NCBI RefSeq assembly: GCF_900111365.1
Contig: NZ_FOGZ01000018.1
Coordinates: 1-64,000 of the forward strand
DNA from: Propionibacterium cyclohexanicum
Lineage (GTDB): Bacteria; Actinomycetota; Actinomycetes; Propionibacteriales; Propionibacteriaceae
DNA length: 64,000 nt
Direction: 5' to 3'
A model generated the notes under the pieces. It did no database searches and was not told the origin of the DNA. It was given only the letters and a program-made list of their open reading frames with translations. Below, piece after piece: positions 51,101 to 59,022 of this stretch. Within the stretch, counting starts at the first letter, position 1; every line of letters starts with the position of its first letter. Made by a program: the position numbers and the translations under genes.

Positions 51101-51520
51101 CAGGCCGCCGGTGGCGATGTGGAAGACCCCGGCAGTGGTGCGCCGGTCATTCTTCGGATTGTGCAGGACGCCGTTGACGAGGCGATAGGAGTCGACCACC
51201 GGGGAGTGGAACTCGTCACCATCGAGAGGCAACGAGAGGCCGCGGGCCAGGCCCGGCTCGTCGAGGACGAGGGTGGTCTTGGGCAGCTGCGGGTGCACCT
51301 GGGTGTCGGCCAGGTAGTCGTCGAGGAAGTTCTGGATGCGCAGGTCGGGCGCGCACAGCCGCTCCTGGAGCCGTCGGTTCTGTTCCCGCTGACGCGCCAG
51401 CAGTGGTGCGACGAGAGCGACGTTCTTGTTGCCCGCCGCCTCGCTCGGAAGCGGCAGTCCCAGCAGGCTCAGACGAAGGATGATGGCGGCATTTGTCCGA
51501 CTTGTGTCATGCAATGGCAT
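48125..51520 (-). CDS. Pyrophosphate-dependent phosphoenolpyruvate carboxykinase (EC 4.1.1.38)
   Basis: A 1131-residue protein (about 130 kDa) matching the PPi-PEPCK family known from propionibacteria and Entamoeba, much larger than ATP- or GTP-dependent PEPCK. It interconverts PEP + CO2 + Pi with oxaloacetate + PPi. [18 protein letters not shown] (about 462-479) resembles the phosphate-binding P-loop of PEPCKs; [39 protein letters not shown] and ELFMEFI are other dense conserved-looking blocks. A coiled, charged segment ends the protein. The start at 51520 has GGAG only 2 nt upstream; no better start is visible. It is monocistronic, bounded by terminators. Confidence 0.85.
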   Translation of the reverse strand: [1131 protein letters not shown]

Positions 51521-51691
51521 GGCTCCATTGTGGTCGGTCCGAGGATCGCCGCGACCCTGCCCCGCCCCTTGGATCGTCCCCGCCGAAGTCGCGGCGACCA
51601 CGCGCCAGGGCGCTGACATTCTCATTCGGACGACGGCCGCCGCGGGCTGCGGGTGCCCCCGTGAGGTGGTCCCACCGGACCGTGGAGAAGA

Positions 51692-51728
51692 GATCGGGCG
51701 GCACGGTCGCACTCCGGACCGCCCGATC
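51692..51728 (-). terminator. Terminator of the HtrA-like protease gene
   Basis: GATCGGGCGG (51692-51701) with CCGCCCGATC (51719-51728), a 10-bp perfect stem with an inner GGTC/GACC pairing, followed on the minus strand by TCTTCT. It lies 48 bp beyond the protease stop codon. Confidence 0.75.
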
Positions 51729-51775
51729 GAGGTGGGGCGGTCCGGTGGGCGGATCGTGATGCCCCGTGAGGCAGA

Positions 51776-53353
51776 TCAGTTGATCGGCGAGGACCCCAGG
51801 GTGAGGGTGACGGTGTTCTCTGCTCCGGAACTCCCGTCGATCACGCTCAGCCGTGCCTTCTCACCGGGCTCCAGCTCGTCGAGCGCGTCGCTGAGATCGG
51901 ACTGGTTCGCGATCGGCGTGCCGTTGATCGCTGTGACCGAGTCGCCGACCTGCAGTCCGGCTCGATCGGCCGGCCCGCCTGCGACCACCTGGGCGATGAC
52001 GAGCCCGCCGGCAGGGGAGGCCTGGACGGTGACGCCCAGATAGGCCTTGGGGCCGATGCGCACGGTTGCGGACTCCTTGCCGGACTCGATCTGGTCGACG
52101 ATCGACAGTGCGCGAGCGATCGGGACCGCCCAACTGGCCACCGTGCTGGTCTGCCCCTGCGGGCCGCTGTTCGACTGCTCCCCGGCGGTGGTGATTCCCA
52201 CCACCTCGTTCTCGCTGTCGTACAGGGGGCCTCCGGAGTCGCCCGGAACGGCCTGCGCATCGGTCTGGTAGACGTCCTTCAGGGTTTCCGAGCCAGTGCT
52301 CGACAGTTCGCTGCTCACTGTCACCGTTGCGGAGGTGGAGGTGATCGAGCCGGGTGCGGCGGAGAGGAAGCCCTGGCCCTGAGAGTTACCGACAGCGGTC
52401 ACCTTGTCACCGATCTTCACCCCGTCATCGTCGAGGGAGACCGGGGTGAGCCCGCTCGCCCCGGACAGCTTGAGCAGTGCCACATCGTTGGTGGCATCGT
52501 GGCCGACGACGGTGGCCGTGTAGGTCTTGGAATTGCTCGCGAGCGTCGCCTTGATCGCCGTGCTCGATTCCACCACGTGGTAGTTCGTCAGCACATAGCC
52601 GTCGGCGCTGAGCACCATGCCGGTGCCGGCCGCCGAGCCGGAGGTCGTGGTGGTATCGATGAGCACGACACCCTTGCTCTGCTGGGCGGAAGCGTCGGTC
52701 TGTGTCTGCACCGAGGTCTGGCCGGTGCCGATCTGGCTGGAACTGGGGCCGGAGGCGTCGCTCGAGGAACCCGAGCCGCCCTGCCCGGGATAGCCGGAGG
52801 CGCTCGACGAGGGGGCGAGCGGCAGGAGGCCGCTGCTGCGCAGATTCGGCACGATGATCGACGCCGCTGCGGCGATGAGCAACGCCAGGCCTGCGATGAC
52901 CGCGGCGATCCGGGCGCCCCAGCCCCTCCTCGGCGGGCGCCCGCCAGTGCTGGCCGGGCCGAGGGGACCGTTCGGGTCGGTGGGATATCCGCCAGAGAAT
53001 GAGGAATACCAGGCATCCCAGTCGGACTGGGAGCCGGCTGGAGCCTGCGGATAGGGGCCCGGCCGGTACTGGCCCTGCGAGCGGGGGCCGGGCTCGCCCG
53101 AGGGGGCGGCGTCGTCGTGAAGGGTCTGGCTGGTCCAGTCCCGATCGCCGCTTGGCGAGGTAAAGGCCCGGGCCTCTCCCGGCTGGGGAGCCGCCGAGGA
53201 GGCACCCCAGTAACCCTCGGGAGCCGACCAGCCGGTGGGGGCGCCATAGCCCTGCTCGCCGGAACCGCCGGATGTGGCTGGGGTGTCTTGACCGTGCTCA
53301 CTGGGCGCGGCCGCACCCGACCATGCGTCGTTGTTCTCGTGCCGCTCGTCCAT
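51776..53353 (-). CDS. HtrA-like trypsin-type serine protease with PDZ domain
   Basis: A 525-residue membrane-anchored protease. A long disordered cytoplasmic N-terminus rich in Gly/Ser/Pro (1-145) leads to one helix (about 148-172), a Ser/Gly-rich linker, and a trypsin-like domain: His in LTNYHVVES (about 257), Asp in DATNDVALLKL (about 289), Ser in AVPGDSGGPLYD (about 374). A PDZ domain (about 425-515, AYLGVTVQASPAGGLVIAQV...GLQVGDSVTAING) ends the protein. It is likely an extracytoplasmic stress or processing protease, as in actinobacterial PepD/HtrA proteins. AAGGG lies 7 nt before the ATG at 53353. Confidence 0.9.
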   Translation of the reverse strand: MDERHENNDAWSGAAAPSEHGQDTPATSGGSGEQGYGAPTGWSAPEGYWGASSAAPQPGEARAFTSPSGDRDWTSQTLHDDAAPSGEPGPRSQGQYRPGPYPQAPAGSQSDWDAWYSSFSGGYPTDPNGPLGPASTGGRPPRRGWGARIAAVIAGLALLIAAAASIIVPNLRSSGLLPLAPSSSASGYPGQGGSGSSSDASGPSSSQIGTGQTSVQTQTDASAQQSKGVVLIDTTTTSGSAAGTGMVLSADGYVLTNYHVVESSTAIKATLASNSKTYTATVVGHDATNDVALLKLSGASGLTPVSLDDDGVKIGDKVTAVGNSQGQGFLSAAPGSITSTSATVTVSSELSSTGSETLKDVYQTDAQAVPGDSGGPLYDSENEVVGITTAGEQSNSGPQGQTSTVASWAVPIARALSIVDQIESGKESATVRIGPKAYLGVTVQASPAGGLVIAQVVAGGPADRAGLQVGDSVTAINGTPIANQSDLSDALDELEPGEKARLSVIDGSSGAENTVTLTLGSSPIN

Positions 53354-53647
53354 CTGACTGCCCTTCCACATCATGACGGGATGCGTGCCCGCCTCGAAAA
53401 GCGAGGCCAGCACGGTGATGCCTTGTGACCAATACTTCACTGCCCGGCGATGTCTGGTGCCTGAGCACCTGCTGTGGGCTTTCTGTGAGCAATGACTGGA
53501 GGGCAACGGCCGGCGTGTTGCAGTCCCGAAACCAGCGTGCCTCGTACCGGTGGCCGAACAAACCCGGGGGTGCCGATTTGCCCATGGATAGCCCCCGATT
53601 TCGCTCAGCGCCCATGACGGGCAGGCCGAGTACCCCGGGCGTGCGAA

Positions 53648-53671
53648 GGGCCCCTGCCTTGGCAGGGGCCC
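53648..53671. terminator. Compact GC hairpin
   Basis: GGGCCCCTGCC, TT, GGCAGGGGCCC: an 11-bp perfect stem with a 2-nt loop (the closing pair probably opens). There is no T-run on either side and no gene ends here, so it may be an upstream transcript end or a transcript-stabilising hairpin. Confidence 0.4.
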
Positions 53672-53986
53672 CCAAGCCGAAGAGGCGCGGTGACAATTCC
53701 GGCTTGGCGCCCGCGCAGAGTGGCAACCCCACCAGGTGCCACCCTCTCCGGTGGTGGCAGCGCCGCCCCCGAGCCGGTGGTGCGGGCCTGCCGAGCGGTT
53801 GCTCTGCGGTGCGTCGCTGTAGCCACGCCGCTCCCGGGGGTGCGGCGATCTTGTTCTCACAGTTCTAGGCCATGGAACGCCACGGCGCGCCGCGGCGCGG
53901 CGAATTACATCCGAGTACTTCGCGACTCCACACCGCTGTGCACAGCCCGGGCCGCTGTGTGCACAATTCTTGCCCCTTGTCCACAA

Positions 53987-54035
53987 CCGATCCACCAGGT
54001 CGTGTGGAGAAGCCGATCCACCAGGTCGTGTGGAG
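53987..54035. repeat. 23-bp direct repeat, period 26
   Basis: Two identical 23-bp copies (53987-54009, 54013-54035) beginning CCGATCCACC and ending GTGTGGAG. The TGTGGAGAA at 54003-54011 resembles a DnaA box on the minus strand, next to the TTGTCCACA at 53977-53985. Confidence 0.92.
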
Positions 54036-54137
54036 CAAGCGGGCGGTCCGGGCAATCGCCTACGATGCTGATCTGGGCGGGGCCGAAGCGGTCGGATGCC
54101 GAAGCGGCCCATGGAGCAGGCGAGCGGAGGAGCGAGA

Positions 54138-54581
54138 ATGAAGATTCCGGCGCCGCTGGCGCGGCTGCTCAAGGATCTCACGGTGGCCTATGGCGCGAAA
54201 GTTGCCGCCGAGCTCGTCGCGCGGCTGACGAGCCCCGACAACACCGAGCAGGCCCATCACCTGTTCGACAGGCTCAGCGAAGCAGCCCGCGCACGCACCC
54301 CCGAGGGGCGGATTCGAGCAACGCTGGGCGTGCTCAGGGCCCAGCTGGCCATGGTCGAGGTGGGCGGCGAGGACGACCGTGTGGTCGTGGAGTCGTGGCG
54401 CCGACGCGTCCATGCCCTGGACGCCACACTCGATCTGGTGTCCACGGGATACCACGGGCGGGAGCGCAGCCGCCAGCTCGCCCGGCTGCGCATCCACGCG
54501 GATGCCCTCTTGCACGAATTCCTCGATCGTCAGCGCAACATCGTCGAGGGCGGACGAGAGGGCCGGCTACCGCCAGCATGA
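54138..54581 (+). CDS. Protein of unknown function upstream of helicase
   Basis: A 147-residue soluble, mostly helical protein with no cysteines, no signal peptide and no motif that I recognise. Features: KIPAPLARLLKDLTVAYGAKVAAELVARL at the start, a long charged helical middle (DRVVVESWRRRVHALDATLDLV) and GRERSRQLARLRIHADALLHEFLDRQRNIVEGG at the end, a likely DNA/RNA-binding or adaptor surface because of its arginines. GGAGG lies 7 nt before the ATG at 54138. Its stop overlaps the helicase start by ATGA, so the two are made together and probably act together. Confidence 0.75.
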   Translation: MKIPAPLARLLKDLTVAYGAKVAAELVARLTSPDNTEQAHHLFDRLSEAARARTPEGRIRATLGVLRAQLAMVEVGGEDDRVVVESWRRRVHALDATLDLVSTGYHGRERSRQLARLRIHADALLHEFLDRQRNIVEGGREGRLPPA

Positions 54582-56353
54582 GCAGTTCGGCCTTCGAACA
54601 CATCTCGCCCGCTTTCCCGGGGCGCGCGCCATGGGGCACCTCGGGGCGACTGCGCGCCTGGCAGTCGGCCGCGCTCGAGCTCTACCGCGCCACCGGATCC
54701 ACCGACTTCCTCACCGTGGCAACCCCCGGTGCTGGCAAGACGACCTTCGCGCTGCGCGTCGCCGCCGAATTGCTCAGCGCCAGGCGGGTGCAGCGGATCA
54801 CCGTGGTCTGCCCCACCGAGCATCTCAAGGCCCAGTGGGCCGAAGCGGCCGCCAAGGTGGGCATCCAGCTCGACCCCGGCCTCGGGGGATCCTCGCGAGG
54901 GGGCCGCTCACGGCAGTACGACGGCGTCGTCGTCACCTACGCCGGTGTCGCCGCCCGCGTCTTCCACCATCGGGCCCGCACCGAGAACTTCAAGACGCTG
55001 GTCATCTTCGACGAGATCCACCATGCTGGGGACGCGCTGAGCTGGGGCGATGCCATTGCAGAGGCCTTCGCCCCGGCCGTGAAGCGGCTCGCGCTGACCG
55101 GTACGCCGTTTCGCAGCGACGAGACCCCGATCCCCTTCGTGCACTACGAGCGCGGCGACGACGGCGCCCTCCATTCGTGCGCCGACTACAGCTATGGATA
55201 TGCCGATGCGCTGCGCGACCATGTCGTGCGTCCCGTGGTCTTCATGACCTATGGCGGCCAGATGCGCTGGCGTACCCGGGCCGGAGACGAGGTCGAGGCC
55301 GATCTGGCCGCGCCGATGACCAAGGACCTCACGGCGAACGCCTGGCGTACCGCGCTTGACCCCAAGGGATCGTGGATTCCCTCGGTGCTCGCCGCCGCCA
55401 ATACCCGGCTCAGCCAGGTGCGCAATGCCACGCCCGACGCCGGCGGACTGGTGATCGCCTCGGACAGGCAGCTGGCCCGTGCCTATGCGAAGATCCTGCA
55501 CTCGATCACCGGCGAGGCAGCCACCGTCGTCCTGTCGGACGATGCGGGCTCCAGCAAGAAGATCGACGAGTTCGCGGCGGGCGACTCCCGCTGGATGGTG
55601 GCAGTGCGGATGGTCTCCGAGGGCGTCGACGTCCCGCGGCTGTCGGTCGGCGTCTATGCCACCGCCACGAGCACCGCACTGTTCTTCGCCCAGGCGGTCG
55701 GGCGTTTCGTGCGCACCCGACGCCGCGGCGAGGTGGCAACCATCTTCCTTCCCACCGTGCCGCTCCTGCTGTCTCACGCCTCGCTGCTCGAACGCGAGCG
55801 CGACCACGTGATCGGCAAGCCCAAGCACGCCGAGGACGAGCTGTGGGCTCCCGAAGAGGCGCTCATCGAGCAGGCGAACCGCACTGAGCAGGCCAGTGAC
55901 GACCTGCTCGGCTCGTTCGAGGCGATCGCATCCTCGGCGAGCTTCGACCATGTGCTCTTCGACGCCCAGGACTACGGGCTTCCTGCCGAGCCGACCAGCC
56001 GCGACGAGGCCGACTACCTCGGTCTGCCCGGGCTGCTGGAGCCCGAACAGGTCGCCACGCTGCTGCGCGAGCGGCAGCGCCGCCAACTGAGCCGCCAGGA
56101 ACGCCAGGATCGCAAGGACAAGGTCTCCCCCGAGGTGAGTCTGCACCGGGCCCTGGAGACCGCCCGCAAGGAGCTCAACTCCCTCGTCTCGCAGTATGCG
56201 CGCACCGCTGGGATGCCGCACTCCCATGTACACGCCGCGGTTCGTCGCGAGTGCGGCGGCCCAGCGCTGGCCGGCTGCACCACCGACCAGGTGCGCGAGC
56301 GCACCGAGACCCTGCGTCGCTGGCTGCTGCATCCGGGGACTGGGCCCAGATGA
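54578..56353 (+). CDS. SF2 DEAD/DEAH-box helicase
   Basis: A 591-residue superfamily 2 ATPase. Motif I is VATPGAGKTTFALRVA (about 48-58), motif Ia CPTEHLKAQWAEAA, motif II VIFDEIHHAGD (DEIH, about 148), motif III ALTGTPFRSD, and motif VI-like ALFFAQAVGRFVRTR with arginine fingers; MVSEGVDVPRLSVGVYA is motif V. The C-terminal third (about 400-591) is helical and charged and has no nuclease motif. It resembles the XPB/RAD25-like helicases of actinobacteria with unknown roles. It is co-translated with the unknown protein upstream. Confidence 0.87.
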   Translation: MSSSAFEHISPAFPGRAPWGTSGRLRAWQSAALELYRATGSTDFLTVATPGAGKTTFALRVAAELLSARRVQRITVVCPTEHLKAQWAEAAAKVGIQLDPGLGGSSRGGRSRQYDGVVVTYAGVAARVFHHRARTENFKTLVIFDEIHHAGDALSWGDAIAEAFAPAVKRLALTGTPFRSDETPIPFVHYERGDDGALHSCADYSYGYADALRDHVVRPVVFMTYGGQMRWRTRAGDEVEADLAAPMTKDLTANAWRTALDPKGSWIPSVLAAANTRLSQVRNATPDAGGLVIASDRQLARAYAKILHSITGEAATVVLSDDAGSSKKIDEFAAGDSRWMVAVRMVSEGVDVPRLSVGVYATATSTALFFAQAVGRFVRTRRRGEVATIFLPTVPLLLSHASLLERERDHVIGKPKHAEDELWAPEEALIEQANRTEQASDDLLGSFEAIASSASFDHVLFDAQDYGLPAEPTSRDEADYLGLPGLLEPEQVATLLRERQRRQLSRQERQDRKDKVSPEVSLHRALETARKELNSLVSQYARTAGMPHSHVHAAVRRECGGPALAGCTTDQVRERTETLRRWLLHPGTGPR

Positions 56354-56435
56354 GCCGCACGCAGCTGTGGTCTGGGAAGGGCGCCGGCGGCCTCGCCGCC
56401 GACGCGGATCGCGGGGGCGGCAAAGCTGGCGTCGG

Positions 56436-56441
56436 TACCAT
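56436..56441 (+). promoter_or_regulatory. Candidate -10 box of leaderless ydcF-like transcript
   Basis: TACCAT lies 7 nt before the GTG at 56449. It supports the internal start over the ATG at 56350. Confidence 0.4.
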
Positions 56442-56448
56442 CGGTGCC

Positions 56449-57132
56449 GTGACAGCCCGGGCCAGCACTAGCCGTCGTCGCCGGTGGCTCGCCACTGTCG
56501 TGGGCGGGTTGCTCGTGGCGGCTCTCGTGGTGGTCGGCGGACCCTGGATCTGGGTTCGCGCCGTCGCGCACGACAAGGTGTTCACCAGCGCGGATGCCCC
56601 TCGACGCGATGTCGCCCTTGTGCTCGGTGCCGGCCTCAATGCCGACGGCACCCCCTCGCCCTATCTGCGCGGGCGGCTGGACGATGCGCGAGCCCTCTAC
56701 GCGCGAGGTGCGGTGAGCGTCATCCTGGTCAGCGGCGACAACCGCACCATCGAGTACTCCGAACCGGCCGCCATGGCGAGCTATCTGGTGGCCCGGGGAG
56801 TACCCTCCGCCGATGTCGTGGCCGACTATGCCGGGCTGGACACCTACGACTCCTGCTATCGGGCCAAGCACATCTTCGGGGTGGAATCGGTGACGGTGCT
56901 CGGCCAGAGCTACCACATCGACCGGGCGGTGACGACCTGCCGGATGGTCGGCATGGACGCGGTCGGAGTGGGCAACGAGCAGTCGCACAGTTCGCGCACC
57001 TGGCGGCGCGGGCAGGTGCGCGAACTCGGGTCGAACGTCAAGCTCGTCTGGGACCTGGCGACCGACCGGCAGCCGATCCTGGGCTCCCAGGAGACCTCGG
57101 TGCGCGAGGCGCTGGCACGGCACGGCCGCTGA
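56449..57132 (+). CDS. YdcF/SanA-family (DUF218) membrane protein
   Basis: A 227-residue protein with one N-terminal helix (about 13-37) and an extracytoplasmic DUF218 domain: RRDVALVLGAGLNADGTPSPYLRGRLDDARALYARG, ILVSGDNRTIEYSEPAAMASYLVARGVP, and VTVLGQSYHIDRAVTTCRMVGMDAVGV. Family members (SanA, ElyC, YdcF) influence envelope permeability or lipid-carrier metabolism. I chose the GTG at 56449 because of a TACCAT 7 nt upstream and because the alternative ATG at 56350 (overlapping the helicase stop by ATGA) adds 33 Gly-rich residues; the longer form cannot be excluded. Confidence 0.82.
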   Translation: MTARASTSRRRRWLATVVGGLLVAALVVVGGPWIWVRAVAHDKVFTSADAPRRDVALVLGAGLNADGTPSPYLRGRLDDARALYARGAVSVILVSGDNRTIEYSEPAAMASYLVARGVPSADVVADYAGLDTYDSCYRAKHIFGVESVTVLGQSYHIDRAVTTCRMVGMDAVGVGNEQSHSSRTWRRGQVRELGSNVKLVWDLATDRQPILGSQETSVREALARHGR

Positions 57133-57200
57133 CCGCGGCGCCACGCGCAGCCAGCCCTGGGCGCGGTGTCGAGCGGCCGGGCCGTGGAAGAATGTCCGCC

Positions 57201-58877
57201 ATGTCGTCCCTGCCCTCCCAGTTGTCAGCACGCATCCAGGCCGTCACCGGAGCGGACCCGGAACTGCGCCCGGCCACCAAGCCCCAGTTCGGCCACTTCC
57301 AGTCGAATGTCGCCCTGCGACTGTCCAAGGCACAGGGTCGCCCGCCCCGGGAGGTGGCGGCGTCGATCGTGGAGGCGCTGGATGTCGCCGATCTGTGCGA
57401 GACCCCCGAGATCGCCGGGCCGGGATTCATCAACTTCCGGCTGCGTTCCGATGTGCTCGCCGCTGCCGTGACCGCCCAGCTGCACGATCCGCACGCAGGG
57501 ATCGCGCAGGCCACCTCGCCGAGCACGATCGTCATCGACTACTCGGCCCCCAATGCCGCCAAGCAGATGCACGTAGGGCACCTGCGGTCAACGATCATCG
57601 GTGACTGCTTCAATCGGGTGCTGTCGGCTCAGGGCCACCGGGTGATTGCCCAGAACCACATCGGCGACTGGGGACGCCAGTTCGGCATGCTCATCGAACA
57701 GGCCCTCGACGAGGGCTTCAGCCTCGACGGTGCGGGCTTCGACGAGCTCGACCTGGCAGGCGCCGAGCAGTTGTACAAGCGCGCCAATGCCCACCTCAAG
57801 GCCGACCAGCAGTTCGCCGACCGGGCCCGCGAGCGGGTGGTGCTGCTCCAGGCAGGCGATCCGCAGACCCGTGCCATGTGGCAGCGCCTGGTCGAGTTGT
57901 CGAAGCGGGGCTTCGACGCCACCTATGCCCGGATGGGAGTCAGACTCGGCCCGGGCGACTATGCCGGTGAGTCCACCTACAACGAGGCGCTGCCTGCGGT
58001 CTGCGAGGATCTGGAATCTCGCGGCATCGCCGTAGTCGACCAGGGTGCGCTCGTGGTCTTCGTCGACGGTTTCGATGCCCCCGCGATCCTGCGCAACTCC
58101 CAGGGTGGCTATGGATATGACGTCACCGATATCGCTGCAGTGCGCCACCGGGTCGCCGATCTCGGTGCCGGCCGGCTCATCTATGTCGTGGGCTCGGAGC
58201 AGACATACCATTTCAACCTGGTCTTCGGGGTGTGCCGCAAGGCCGGCTATCTGCCTTCCGGGGTGCGCGCCCAGCACGTCGGCTATGGCATGGTGCTGGG
58301 GGCCGACGGCAAGAAGCTCTCCACCCGCGAGGGCACCGCCTCGCTGCTCAACGATCTGCTCGATCAGGCCGAGGAACACGCCACGCCTGCCATTGCGCTG
58401 GCCGCCATCAAGTACGCCGATCTGTCGAACAGCCTCCAGAAGGACTACGTCTTCGACCCGGAGCGGATGACCCAGACCACCGGCGACACCGGCCCCTATC
58501 TGCAGTACGCCCATGCGAGGGTGAGCCAGATCCTGCGCCGCGCCCGGGAGGAGGCCGAGGCCGCCGGCGGGGTCCCGGCGCGCAGCGCAGCGCCCGAGGT
58601 GAGTGTCCTTGCGCAGGCACCGGAGCAGCAGCTCGCCCTCTGGCTGACGCGATTCGGTGAGGCGGTCGACGAGGTGGCCGAGGAACTCACCCCGCACAAG
58701 CTGTGCACCTATCTGTTCGAGTTGGCCACCATCTACTCCTCCTTCTACGAGAACTGCCCGGTGCTGCGCTCGCAGGGCCAGGTGCGCGCTTCACGGCTCG
58801 GCCTGTGCGCTGCCACCCGGCAGGTCCTGGCGAAGGGCCTGGAGCTGCTGGGCATCGAGGCGCCCGAGCGCATGTGA
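57201..58877 (+). CDS. argS: Arginyl-tRNA synthetase
   Basis: A 558-residue class I ArgRS. The N-terminal Add-1 domain (about 1-105) includes ATKPQFGHFQSNVALRLSK; the HIGH motif is SAPNAAKQMHVGHLRST (about 118-131), the KMSKS equivalent is GADGKKLSTREG, and the C-terminal DALR anticodon domain carries TGDTGPYLQYAHARV and TIYSSFYENCPVL. Length is normal. There are two in-frame ATGs, at 57192 and 57201; GGAAGA gives better spacing to 57201. It is monocistronic, 68 bp after the YdcF-like gene. Confidence 0.95.
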   Translation: MSSLPSQLSARIQAVTGADPELRPATKPQFGHFQSNVALRLSKAQGRPPREVAASIVEALDVADLCETPEIAGPGFINFRLRSDVLAAAVTAQLHDPHAGIAQATSPSTIVIDYSAPNAAKQMHVGHLRSTIIGDCFNRVLSAQGHRVIAQNHIGDWGRQFGMLIEQALDEGFSLDGAGFDELDLAGAEQLYKRANAHLKADQQFADRARERVVLLQAGDPQTRAMWQRLVELSKRGFDATYARMGVRLGPGDYAGESTYNEALPAVCEDLESRGIAVVDQGALVVFVDGFDAPAILRNSQGGYGYDVTDIAAVRHRVADLGAGRLIYVVGSEQTYHFNLVFGVCRKAGYLPSGVRAQHVGYGMVLGADGKKLSTREGTASLLNDLLDQAEEHATPAIALAAIKYADLSNSLQKDYVFDPERMTQTTGDTGPYLQYAHARVSQILRRAREEAEAAGGVPARSAAPEVSVLAQAPEQQLALWLTRFGEAVDEVAEELTPHKLCTYLFELATIYSSFYENCPVLRSQGQVRASRLGLCAATRQVLAKGLELLGIEAPERM

Positions 58878-59022
58878 GCGCCGGCGAGGCATTTCATTAC
58901 GGTTCTGTGTCGTCGTGTAACAGTTCTGCGATTCGTTTGGTCTTCGCTGTGTGCGGGCAGTTCTCGCCGTTACCTTCTTAGGCAGTTCGAGCCGTCGGCT
59001 CACTCGACTCATGGAGGTAATC

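Larger units (their letters stand above)
53354..54137. other. 784-bp intergenic region with hairpins, repeat and DnaA-box-like sites
   Basis: No convincing gene. Contents in order: a near-perfect hairpin at 53648-53671; a CCAAGCCG/CGGCTTGG inverted repeat (about 53673-53708); an A/T-containing stretch with TTGTCCACA (53977-53985); a two-copy 23-bp repeat; and TACGAT (54061-54066), a possible -10 box for the downstream gene. Confidence 0.55.

Noticed and set aside
49040-51616. Very long open frame antisense to PPi-PEPCK
   Set aside because: Typical antisense shadow of a GC-rich gene: His/Arg/Glu-rich composition and no motif. Similar antisense frames over nifJ (27829-31749), the E1 genes and the ABC genes were rejected for the same reason.
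53673-53800. Cobalamin-riboswitch-like string (CGGTGACAATTCCGGC followed by GCCCGCGCAGAGTG)
   Set aside because: It resembles the conserved core, but no proper B12 box follows at the expected distance, and the downstream gene has no link to cobalamin. An Rfam RF00174 covariance scan would settle it; a significant hit would reverse this.
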